From Desulfurococcales archaeon (GTDB lineage: Archaea > Thermoproteota > Thermoprotei_A > Sulfolobales > Ignisphaeraceae): DNA of 10,979 nt. The DNA is taken from the NCBI GenBank assembly GCA_028276605.1, contig JAPYWC010000024.1, positions 1 to 10,979 of the forward strand, in the 5' to 3' direction. Below, one piece after another: positions 1 to 5,090 of this stretch. The notes below the pieces were generated by a model, which did no database searches, was not told the origin of the DNA, and saw nothing but the letters and a program-made list of their open reading frames with translations. The translations under genes and the position numbers were made by a program. Each line of letters opens with the position of its first letter. Position 1 is the first letter of the stretch.

Positions 1-583
1 CCCCATTTTCAAGAACATAGCCGTTCTCTATAGCTGAAGCCCACTGTGCGAGAAGACTAGGAGATAAATGAACTGTTGTTTTTACCTTAGGAAACCTTTT
101 ATATATTGCTGCATGAATGTAGTAAGGTCCTCCACTAGTATATGGTCTAAACAGGTCGTACCATACCCATCTAAATGGGTAATCCGCAAAGAACACGCCA
201 TTGGGTAGGTAATTAGGTGGTTGGTGATTGTGCCACACAATAACGACATTAACAATGTTTATAGGATTACTAAACACAGGTAGTTCTACCCTATCCTCAG
301 CAAAGGTATTGCAACCCCTAGCTCTTGCAGTAATAACGAGCTTATAGGTGTCAGTACTAAGTGCTGGTGCTTCGAATGAGAACCCTGCTACAACCTCATT
401 GCCTTCGCTTTCTACAGTCTTCGACTCTTTGAATACTGGTATGGAATCTCTTCCAATACTAGCACTGACCTCTAGTGCTACCTCAACCTCTCGGCACGAT
501 GGGTCCTTACCTATATGAACAGCAATATTTACGTTCTCACGCTGAAGATATGCAGGAGATTCTGGAACGATTGCTACAATCAT
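1..583 (-). CDS. GH57 glycoside hydrolase, N-terminal part (runs off left edge)
   Basis: This partial gene begins at ATG 583..581 and stays open for 194 codons to the window edge. Residues 1-~108 look beta-rich, with alternating hydrophobic strands, and resemble a small beta-sandwich appended domain. The GH57 catalytic domain then starts with VVIVWHNHQPP (residues ~114-123), which contains the family's HQP signature (120-122). It continues into WVWYDLFRPYTSGGPYYIHAA and VHLSPSLL, typical of amylopullulanase-like or uncharacterised archaeal GH57 enzymes. The catalytic Glu and Asp motifs lie beyond the edge, so activity and substrate cannot be read. There is no signal peptide, so the protein is probably cytosolic. 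GGTGA lies 9 nt before the start. The gene is 68 nt downstream of another GH57 gene on the same strand, so the two are probably co-transcribed for alpha-glucan breakdown. I am sure of the family and unsure of the activity. Confidence 0.85.
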   Translation of the reverse strand, partial: MIVAIVPESPAYLQRENVNIAVHIGKDPSCREVEVALEVSASIGRDSIPVFKESKTVESEGNEVVAGFSFEAPALSTDTYKLVITARARGCNTFAEDRVELPVFSNPINIVNVVIVWHNHQPPNYLPNGVFFADYPFRWVWYDLFRPYTSGGPYYIHAAIYKRFPKVKTTVHLSPSLLAQWASAIENGYVLENG

Positions 584-651
584 GCGCTACCTTCACCACC
601 CATGTAATAGTCTTTTAGCATGGAGAAGATAAAACTGTTGAGGCTCATTGA

Positions 652-2205
652 TCAGTGAAGCCCTAGATGATGCTCAAAAACTCTTAGAGTCTCTTCCTTC
701 ACTTTATCAACCTTCAGAAAACCCTCCCTAACCCTGGCACCAAGGATCTCAAGATCCTTTGCCACGTCATCTAGGAAGAACATATTCCTGACCCACTTAG
801 CCATGTCTCCTCTAATCAAGTGAAATGCTATAGACTCTGGTGGTACAAGGGACTTTATGGCTACCACCAGCTCTTTCAGGCTTCTAGCCTGGTGTGATAG
901 TGGTGTGTACGGGTCTAGATAGAATCGAAACGCCTTTGAATAGGGTAGAACAATTCTGGGTGCATAGAGCCTTGGCTTTGAAGATACCTCATTCACAATC
1001 ATAGTATACAATATGGATAATGCCTCTATGTATGCTGTGTAAGCAACGTAAATGTCTTTGTATGGCGAGAAGTAGTGGTGAACAGCTCCAGCAGCACCAC
1101 CCTTTGTAGCCATGTAGTAGAGATGGTCGCTTATTCCAAGATACCTCCAGATACGTAAAGCTTCCCCACCAACAGCCTTAGCATACGGCTCTATGGATGT
1201 GTAGATCTCGAAAGCTCTACGCTGAAGCTCGTTGCCTAGCCATGCAGATAGATCTCTCTCATCAGCCCAGCTAATGGTTTCCCATGGCGGGACATCTATG
1301 TGGTCTCTAGCGGGGTGTCTCCTGATAGCCTCTGAAGGGGTTACAGCAGCTAATTCACTATACTTTGAAATCTCTATTGGTAACCACTTCAAGAATTCGT
1401 AGATTCCTGTCTCTGGCTGATGATGCTCTCCAAAAGTTTCGTAGTCGATTGCTATGAGTATTACATCTCCAGGAGTTCTAGAAAGCCATAAAGCGTACTT
1501 ATCTGCTGTCAATGGGTACTGATCCCAGCTTCTATCAGAGAATCTAAAGCCTATATCATCGCTTAGCCTGTAGTTCCTTGTAAGAACCTTGGTCTCGCAC
1601 CCCTTAACCCTATACACATAATTTGGGCTTCTCCAGCCAAGAACCCTTTCAACGCCTTCAGTCAGTACAGCCTCATAGCCAAGCCTGCACATAATATTGG
1701 CAATCTCATTGTTGTATATGAACTCTGTGTTCTCGGCAACACGAGGCTCAACTCCGAATACCTCCTTCATAAGGCTTCTATGAAGAGCTAGTTGCTCTTC
1801 AAACTCATCAGGTGAGAAAAGCGATGCAAGACTATGATAGTAAGTTTGGTCAATAATCTCAACAGCTCCCTCATTTACAGCCTCCTGAAACACTTCAACA
1901 ACTCTCTTATCCCACATAAATGACTGCTCAATAAGCACCCCACTAATACTTAAAGAAAACTTAAAGTCCTTGCCATTCCTCCTCACAAATCTTATAGAGT
2001 CTAGAAGGATCTTAGTAGCTTTCACATAGCATTTTTCAGCAACTCTAGAAAATATCTCCCTGTTGATATCGTTATCAAAGAGCACGTTAAAAAGCTTCTC
2101 AAAGCTAAGCCTTCCACTAACTCCTTCAGCAACAAGGTTTCTGAGTATATCTCTTCTAAGCCTAAATGGTTGATGAACCTCGAAAACAAATACAATATCA
2201 GGCAT
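652..2205 (-). CDS. GH57 alpha-amylase-like glycoside hydrolase
   Basis: This 517-residue protein closely fits the Methanocaldococcus jannaschii-type GH57 alpha-amylase group. Numbering from the chosen ATG, EVHQPFRL holds the HQP motif (11-13). GAVEIIDQTYYHSL (113-126) is region 2. ENTEFIYNNEIA carries the likely nucleophile Glu161, and IAIDYETFGEHH carries the likely acid/base Asp254. LTEGVERVLGWRSPN and a helical C-terminal half follow, as in the family. The likely reaction is hydrolysis or transfer of alpha-1,4-glucan chains on cytosolic glycogen or starch; no signal peptide is seen. An in-frame TTG at 2238 would add 11 residues, but the ATG at 2205 has GAGGG at 2213-2217, 7 nt upstream, and places the HQP motif at the usual distance. 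It is followed by a second GH57 gene and diverges from deoxyhypusine synthase. Family assignment is firm. Amylase versus glucanotransferase is open. Confidence 0.9.
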   Translation of the reverse strand: MPDIVFVFEVHQPFRLRRDILRNLVAEGVSGRLSFEKLFNVLFDNDINREIFSRVAEKCYVKATKILLDSIRFVRRNGKDFKFSLSISGVLIEQSFMWDKRVVEVFQEAVNEGAVEIIDQTYYHSLASLFSPDEFEEQLALHRSLMKEVFGVEPRVAENTEFIYNNEIANIMCRLGYEAVLTEGVERVLGWRSPNYVYRVKGCETKVLTRNYRLSDDIGFRFSDRSWDQYPLTADKYALWLSRTPGDVILIAIDYETFGEHHQPETGIYEFLKWLPIEISKYSELAAVTPSEAIRRHPARDHIDVPPWETISWADERDLSAWLGNELQRRAFEIYTSIEPYAKAVGGEALRIWRYLGISDHLYYMATKGGAAGAVHHYFSPYKDIYVAYTAYIEALSILYTMIVNEVSSKPRLYAPRIVLPYSKAFRFYLDPYTPLSHQARSLKELVVAIKSLVPPESIAFHLIRGDMAKWVRNMFFLDDVAKDLEILGARVREGFLKVDKVKEETLRVFEHHLGLH

Positions 2206-2212
2206 CAATGTA

Positions 2213-2217
2213 CCCTC
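2213..2217 (-). promoter_or_regulatory. Ribosome binding site deciding the GH57 start
   Basis: On the minus strand GAGGG lies 7 nt before the ATG at 2205. The alternative TTG at 2238 has no comparable purine-rich motif, so the shorter protein is preferred. Confidence 0.6.
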
Positions 2218-2286
2218 AGCAGCAGTTTTGCTATTCAAGTATTGCAGGCTCTCGTAAAAAGCTCTTCACATCCACAAAGCCGTGTT

Positions 2287-2298
2287 TGCATTAATGCA
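2287..2298. promoter_or_regulatory. Perfect 12-bp palindrome, candidate operator
   Basis: TGCATTAATGCA is its own reverse complement. It lies in the 181-bp region between the divergent GH57 and deoxyhypusine synthase genes. It sits directly downstream of the TATA-like box proposed for the GH57 operon (GCTTTATGTA, 2308-2317 on the minus strand), close to where transcription would begin. A dimeric repressor site in this position is a reasonable inference. No regulator is identified. Confidence 0.35.
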
Positions 2299-2307
2299 GA
2301 GTTGGTG

Positions 2308-2317
2308 TACATAAAGC
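2308..2317 (-). promoter_or_regulatory. TATA-like box for the GH57 operon
   Basis: Read on the minus strand, GCTTTATGTA resembles a crenarchaeal TATA box. It would place the transcript start near 2286 and leave an untranslated leader of about 80 nt before the ATG at 2205. The leader is long for this group, so the call is tentative. Confidence 0.35.
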
Positions 2318-2330
2318 AATAGATCTATAC

Positions 2331-2341
2331 AGCTTATTAAT
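2331..2341 (+). promoter_or_regulatory. TATA-like box for deoxyhypusine synthase
   Basis: AGCTTATTAAT on the plus strand resembles a crenarchaeal TATA box. A start about 25 nt downstream (near 2363) would give a short leader of roughly 24 nt containing GTGA 6 nt before the ATG at 2387. Confidence 0.45.
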
Positions 2342-2386
2342 CCCTTAACTAGCTTCACTGCCTTTCAGTACATCTCGTGACCTAAA

Positions 2387-3439
2387 ATGGATGGGCATGT
2401 AGAGCATCAAAACCCATACTTTGTAGAAAAGCTGAGAACCTTTGAGTTAAAACCTAGAAATGTAAGCCAGCTTTTGAAGGATATGGCGGACACAGCTTAC
2501 CAGGGTAGAGCACTAGGCGAGGCATATAAAATCATTGTTGAAATGATTAAGGATCCGGATAACACTATATTTCTAGGCTTAGCAGGCTCAATGAGTACTG
2601 CGGGTATGTGGAAGATAATAAAGTGGTTTATTGAGAATAGGTATGTGGATGTTGTTGTATCTACAGGTGCGAATATATCTGAGGACATATACGAGGCTAT
2701 GGGATTCAGCTACTACAAAGGCTCTCCTTATGTTGATGATGCAGAGCTCTTTAAGTATAAAATTGATAGGTTTTACGATGTGTTCGCGAGTGAGATTGAC
2801 TATAGAAAGATGGAGAACTTGATAAAGGAGTTCATATATACGCTTCCCAATGGAGCTATCTACTCAACAGCTGAATTCCTTTACCTCTTCGGCAAGTACC
2901 TAAATGAGAGAGGCATTGATAGCATAGTTGCAGCTGCATATAGGGCTGGAGTACCGGTATTCTCTCCAGCACTTGTTGATAGTGGGTATGGTGTGGCAGC
3001 TGTTTTAGCGATTAAGGAGAAAAGGCATAGGATTGTGCTTGACATGGTTAGAGACTTTGAGCAGATAGTAGAGATTGGAAGGAGAGCGAAGAAGATGTCA
3101 GCAATATACATAGGTGGAGGGGTTCCCAAGGATTATGTGAACCTTGTAACAGTTATGCAAACTCTGATAAGCTTGTTGGAGAAGGGAGAGGAAGAGTACA
3201 AGCCCCTTGAATACGTAGTTCAGATAACCACAGATGCACCACATTGGGGAGGCTTATCAGGGGCTACACTTGAGGAAGCTGTGAGCTGGGGGAAGGTATC
3301 ACCAAGAGCTAAGAAGAGAGTGGTATATGTAGACGCAACAATAGCACTACCATTAATTGCGCAGGCGCTGTACGAAGAGGGTATAAGGAGGGAGAGCAAG
3401 CCAAGCTTTGAGTGGCTATTCCAAAAACTGCATGTATAG
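2387..3439 (+). CDS. dys: Deoxyhypusine synthase (DHS family)
   Basis: DHS transfers the aminobutyl group of spermidine, using NAD, to one lysine of translation factor aIF5A, the first step of hypusine formation in the cytosol. At 350 residues the protein has family length. Visible motifs are FLGLAGSMSTAGM (62-74) and the NAD-binding VVSTGANISEDIYEAMG (90-106). AGVPVFSPALVDSGYG (187-202) forms part of the spermidine pocket. GGGVPKD (243-249) and TTDAPHWGGLSGATLEEAVSWGK (281-303) follow. Lys303 in SWGK aligns with the human catalytic Lys329, so the enzyme intermediate can form. The position of human His288, after the GGGVxK lysine, is Asp249 here. That places the protein nearer the DHS-like branch with the DxPxWGGLSGAT signature. 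A spermidine enzyme is most likely, but another acceptor or amine donor cannot be excluded. GTGA lies 6 nt before the ATG. The aIF5A gene is not in the window. Confidence 0.9.
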   Translation: MDGHVEHQNPYFVEKLRTFELKPRNVSQLLKDMADTAYQGRALGEAYKIIVEMIKDPDNTIFLGLAGSMSTAGMWKIIKWFIENRYVDVVVSTGANISEDIYEAMGFSYYKGSPYVDDAELFKYKIDRFYDVFASEIDYRKMENLIKEFIYTLPNGAIYSTAEFLYLFGKYLNERGIDSIVAAAYRAGVPVFSPALVDSGYGVAAVLAIKEKRHRIVLDMVRDFEQIVEIGRRAKKMSAIYIGGGVPKDYVNLVTVMQTLISLLEKGEEEYKPLEYVVQITTDAPHWGGLSGATLEEAVSWGKVSPRAKKRVVYVDATIALPLIAQALYEEGIRRESKPSFEWLFQKLHV

Positions 3440-3448
3440 AGCACCACA

Positions 3449-3469
3449 TTTAAAATACCTCTTATTAAG
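3449..3469 (+). promoter_or_regulatory. Possible promoter of the HTH/PRTase gene
   Basis: Two TATA-like stretches follow the DHS stop: TTTAAAAT (3449-3456) and CTTATTAAG (3461-3469). Either would start transcription within about 20 nt of the GTG at 3498. The second closely matches the box proposed for DHS (CTTATTAAT). Independent transcription is plausible, but read-through from DHS cannot be excluded. Confidence 0.35.
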
Positions 3470-3470
3470 A

Positions 3471-3480
3471 CCTGTTTTTC
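3471..3480 (+). terminator. Weak T-run after DHS
   Basis: CCTGTTTTTC contains five T residues 36 nt past the DHS stop. Archaeal termination commonly uses short T-runs without a hairpin. This one is short and lies inside the next gene's promoter region, so it may terminate only part of the transcripts. Confidence 0.25.
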
Positions 3481-3497
3481 TTGGTAGTGATGAATAG

Positions 3498-4220
3498 GTG
3501 AATAATAGAATTATGGTTACAAGAGATATTGGTTACAGAGAGAAGATAGTGCTCATCAAAACATTGAAAGCTCTGAATAGGTTCTACAGCCTAAGAGATC
3601 TTGAACAAATGCTTGGTGTGCCATTCCAAAGCTTGTGGAAGTATATAAACTTCATTGCTATGCCAAGCGATGAAGTTGCTGAGGAGCTTTTAAACAAGCT
3701 TGCAAAGCTTCGAATAGTTGATGAGATCTTAGTAGGTGAGGCAAAAAAGTATAGGTCAATGCCTCAGCACATAATATCCAATACAGGTTTTCTAGAGCTC
3801 TATACAATTAAGTTAAGTCAGGAGGTTTCAAATAAAGATGTGGATCTAGTAATAGCCTCATCTATTTTAGCTTCTCCACTGGCTATACTATTAAGTCAAG
3901 AAATAAATGCTGATCTATGTCTACCTCTACCAAATGAGAACATCCATTCAGATTCTGTAAAGGTATTGACATTCTTCTCTGCATACCAGAAAAAGATTGA
4001 GCTTCTTCTCTACCCCAAACATTGTATTAAAGAGAAGAGAAGAACAATCATTACGGATATAGTAGTTGAAGATGCTAACAGAATTGAGAGCATTGTAAAT
4101 ATGGTCAGGTCCAAGGAAGGAGAAGTAGAGGCAATAGCAACAGTATACATAGGAAGAAATGCGTTAGAGGTTCTTAGTCAACTCAATTTAAGGCACTCCT
4201 ATTATATTGAGGTTCTCTAA
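3498..4220 (+). CDS. HTH plus phosphoribosyltransferase-fold protein, probably regulatory
   Basis: Residues ~15-55 (LRDLEQMLGVPFQSLWKYINF) look like a helix-turn-helix. Residues ~85-240 resemble a type I phosphoribosyltransferase fold, ending in EVEAIATVYIGRNALEVLSQLNLRHSYYIEVL. This order, HTH then PRTase, matches archaeal transcription regulators of the GfcR/PyrE-like group, which use the PRTase fold as a ligand sensor. The PRPP-loop segment reads TIITDIVVEDANR (183-195). A catalytic type I enzyme has two acidic residues followed by a small T/G-rich loop; here the second acid is Ile188 and the loop is EDAN. Catalysis is therefore doubtful, and sensing or DNA binding is inferred. The frame opens at GTG 3498; ATG 3513 (removing five residues) is an alternative with GGTGA 11 nt upstream. 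It follows DHS by 58 nt. The target genes are unknown. Confidence 0.7.
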   Translation: MNNRIMVTRDIGYREKIVLIKTLKALNRFYSLRDLEQMLGVPFQSLWKYINFIAMPSDEVAEELLNKLAKLRIVDEILVGEAKKYRSMPQHIISNTGFLELYTIKLSQEVSNKDVDLVIASSILASPLAILLSQEINADLCLPLPNENIHSDSVKVLTFFSAYQKKIELLLYPKHCIKEKRRTIITDIVVEDANRIESIVNMVRSKEGEVEAIATVYIGRNALEVLSQLNLRHSYYIEVL

Positions 4221-4280
4221 ACTATTCGTTCAGATCATGATACAGTATCTTATGTGTTAAAGCATGTAGAGTAGATAGAC

Positions 4281-4289
4281 CTTATAGTA
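4281..4289 (+). promoter_or_regulatory. TATA-like box for the micropeptide gene
   Basis: CTTATAGTA resembles a TATA box and would start a transcript near 4310, about 30 nt before the ATG at 4340 and upstream of its ribosome binding site. The spacing is right for an independent short transcript. Confidence 0.4.
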
Positions 4290-4291
4290 CA

Positions 4292-4306
4292 AATATTTTT
4301 GTTTTC
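4292..4306 (+). terminator. T-rich terminator after the HTH/PRTase gene
   Basis: AATATTTTTGTTTTC carries T5 and T4 runs about 75 nt past the stop of the upstream gene, a usual archaeal terminator composition. It overlaps the proposed start region of the micropeptide transcript. Confidence 0.4.
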
Positions 4307-4329
4307 CTCACTACGCATAGATACAAGTT

Positions 4330-4334
4330 GGTGA
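4330..4334 (+). promoter_or_regulatory. Strong ribosome binding site of the micropeptide
   Basis: GGTGA lies 5 nt before the ATG at 4340. It matches the motif seen before other genes in the window, and it is the main argument that the 23-codon frame is translated. Confidence 0.6.
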
Positions 4335-4339
4335 AAGAT

Positions 4340-4411
4340 ATGAGCAAGCCAGAGAAGAAGGCTGAAAAGAAGGAGGAGAAAAAGGCTGAGAAGAAGGAGA
4401 AGAAGAAGTAA
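4340..4411 (+). CDS. 23-residue Lys/Glu-rich micropeptide
   Basis: ATG 4340 opens 23 codons ending in TAA. After MSKP the peptide is almost only Lys, Glu and Ala, built on a repeated eight-residue unit (AEKKEEKK, then AEKKEKKK). The coding strand from 4341 to 4408 is nearly pure purine. GGTGA sits 5 nt upstream, a TATA-like box lies about 55 nt upstream, and a T7 terminator follows, so this looks like a complete one-gene transcription unit. The alternating charges favour a single alpha helix and resemble the KEKE tails of ribosomal or proteasome-associated proteins. Binding to nucleic acid, the ribosome or another protein is conceivable but unproven. I recognise no family. It could also be the remnant tail of a lost gene or a purine-rich RNA, but the signals make a real gene more likely. 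Confidence 0.5.
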   Translation: MSKPEKKAEKKEEKKAEKKEKKK

Positions 4412-4470
4412 ACAGAACATCATTTCTATAATCAACTAATTTCAGTAAATAATGATTATCAAAATTTTCA

Positions 4471-4485
4471 ATTATTTTTTTAACT
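4471..4485 (+). terminator. T7 terminator of the micropeptide transcript
   Basis: ATTATTTTTTTAACT contains a run of seven T (4475-4481) about 65 nt past the micropeptide stop, immediately before the convergent biotin carrier gene ends. The T-run and AT-rich context are a convincing archaeal terminator on the plus strand. Confidence 0.55.
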
Positions 4486-4920
4486 TTATTGTTCTGCCTT
4501 AGTATTTGCATCCTTTGTTTCGTTCTCCATCAACAATCTTATTTTTACTAATGGTTCACCTTCCTTAATGAAGCTTCCTCTTGAAACATATACCTTCTCT
4601 ACAATACCATGCTTGGGGGCTGTAATCTCTATTTCCATCTTCATGGACTCTATAATTGCTATTACATCCCCTTCTTTCACCACATCTCCTTCATTAACGA
4701 ACACTCTAACAACTCTTCCAGGGACCTCACTTGTTATTAAGAATTCATTGGGTGCAGTACGGAGACTGGGAGCATGTGCTGCTATCGCCATTTTTGGTCT
4801 GACTTCAACAATGTATTCTCTGTTCTCCACTCTAACTCTGTATACACCCTCTCTCTCAATAGCTATTAATACCTCAACTTCTCTACCATCCTCTTTCAGC
4901 ACAACTTTGTGCCACTGCAT
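4486..4920 (-). CDS. Biotin carboxyl carrier protein of an acyl-CoA carboxylase
   Basis: This 144-residue protein carries biotin on a lysine and shuttles carboxyl groups between biotin carboxylase and carboxyltransferase. Residues 1-~43 form a small charged N-terminal region, and 44-60 an Ala/Pro-containing linker (AIAAHAPSLRTAP). Residues ~61-128 are a complete biotinyl domain with VPGRVVRVFVNEGDVVKEGD. The attachment motif ESMKME (91-96) places biotin on Lys94, and APKHGIVEKVYVSRGSFIKEGEPLVKI closes the fold. A charged tail of about 16 residues ends the protein. GAGG lies 9 nt before the ATG. The gene diverges from the carboxyltransferase across a 170-bp region with matched promoters, so they are very likely partners. 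No biotin carboxylase or biotin ligase gene lies in the window. A carrier for a sodium-pumping decarboxylase is possible, but no membrane subunit is seen. Confidence 0.9.
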   Translation of the reverse strand: MQWHKVVLKEDGREVEVLIAIEREGVYRVRVENREYIVEVRPKMAIAAHAPSLRTAPNEFLITSEVPGRVVRVFVNEGDVVKEGDVIAIIESMKMEIEITAPKHGIVEKVYVSRGSFIKEGEPLVKIRLLMENETKDANTKAEQ

Positions 4921-4960
4921 ATCCTAAATCCTCAAGCTTCTCTAGACTATGACCTATGCA

Positions 4961-4980
4961 GTGATAAATAAAGCTTACCT
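4961..4980 (-). promoter_or_regulatory. Promoter of the biotin carrier gene (TATA)
   Basis: Read on the minus strand this is AGGTAAGCTTTATTTATCAC, a BRE-like lead followed by TTTATTTA. The 12-mer TTTATTTATCAC recurs in mirror orientation at 5046-5057 before the carboxyltransferase gene. The distance to the ATG at 4920 allows a leader of about 20 nt. Confidence 0.5.
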
Positions 4981-4986
4981 TAAAAA

Positions 4987-5020
4987 GGTGCAACTATGTT
5001 GATCAATGGAGCTCGGCACC
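4987..5020. promoter_or_regulatory. Nested palindromes, candidate shared operator
   Basis: Midway between the two mirrored promoters lies GGTGC (4987-4991) paired with GCACC (5016-5020). The perfect 8-bp palindrome TTGATCAA (4999-5006) is between them, and both pairs centre near 5003. A dimeric regulator acting on both genes would fit. Operator function is inferred from symmetry alone. Confidence 0.35.
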
Positions 5021-5040
5021 CTAATATTGTTATGTAATGT

Positions 5041-5057
5041 AAACTTTTATTTATCAC
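5041..5057 (+). promoter_or_regulatory. Promoter of the carboxyltransferase gene (TATA)
   Basis: AAACTTTTATTTATCAC on the plus strand has a TTTATTTA TATA box preceded by a BRE-like stretch. Transcription would begin near 5075, leaving a short leader before the ATG at 5091, which has only a weak AGGT motif upstream. Confidence 0.5.
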
Positions 5058-5090
5058 CTCTATAGCTAAGGTTTTACCTAGGTTTCTAGA

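Larger units (their letters stand above)
4961..5057. repeat. 12-bp perfect inverted repeat flanking a divergent promoter region
   Basis: GTGATAAATAAA at 4961-4972 and its reverse complement TTTATTTATCAC at 5046-5057 are separated by 73 bp. Similarity extends inward: TTACCTTA against TTACATTA, with a one-base length difference. The arms coincide with the two outward-facing TATA boxes, so the repeat is best read as two matching promoters. Confidence 0.55.

Noticed and set aside
580..648. 22-codon open frame between the two GH57 genes, its stop overlapping the next start as ATGA
   Set aside because: It has no clear ribosome binding site and no recognisable sequence. It may aid translational coupling, but I cannot support it as a gene.
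2206..2238. N-terminal extension of the GH57 alpha-amylase from TTG 2238
   Set aside because: The extension has weak signals, while the ATG at 2205 has GAGGG at proper spacing and gives the usual HQP position.
3487..3493. GTGATGA resembling a C box of a C/D guide RNA
   Set aside because: No CTGA D box or C'/D' pair lies at a suitable distance.
4311..4511. Minus-strand open frame opposite the micropeptide
   Set aside because: It is the complement of a purine-rich tract and gives low-complexity Ser/Pro sequence, with no start signals.
4568..4927. Plus-strand open frame opposite the biotin carrier gene
   Set aside because: It is the complement of a gene with clear motifs; its product is Ser/Thr/Leu low-complexity sequence.
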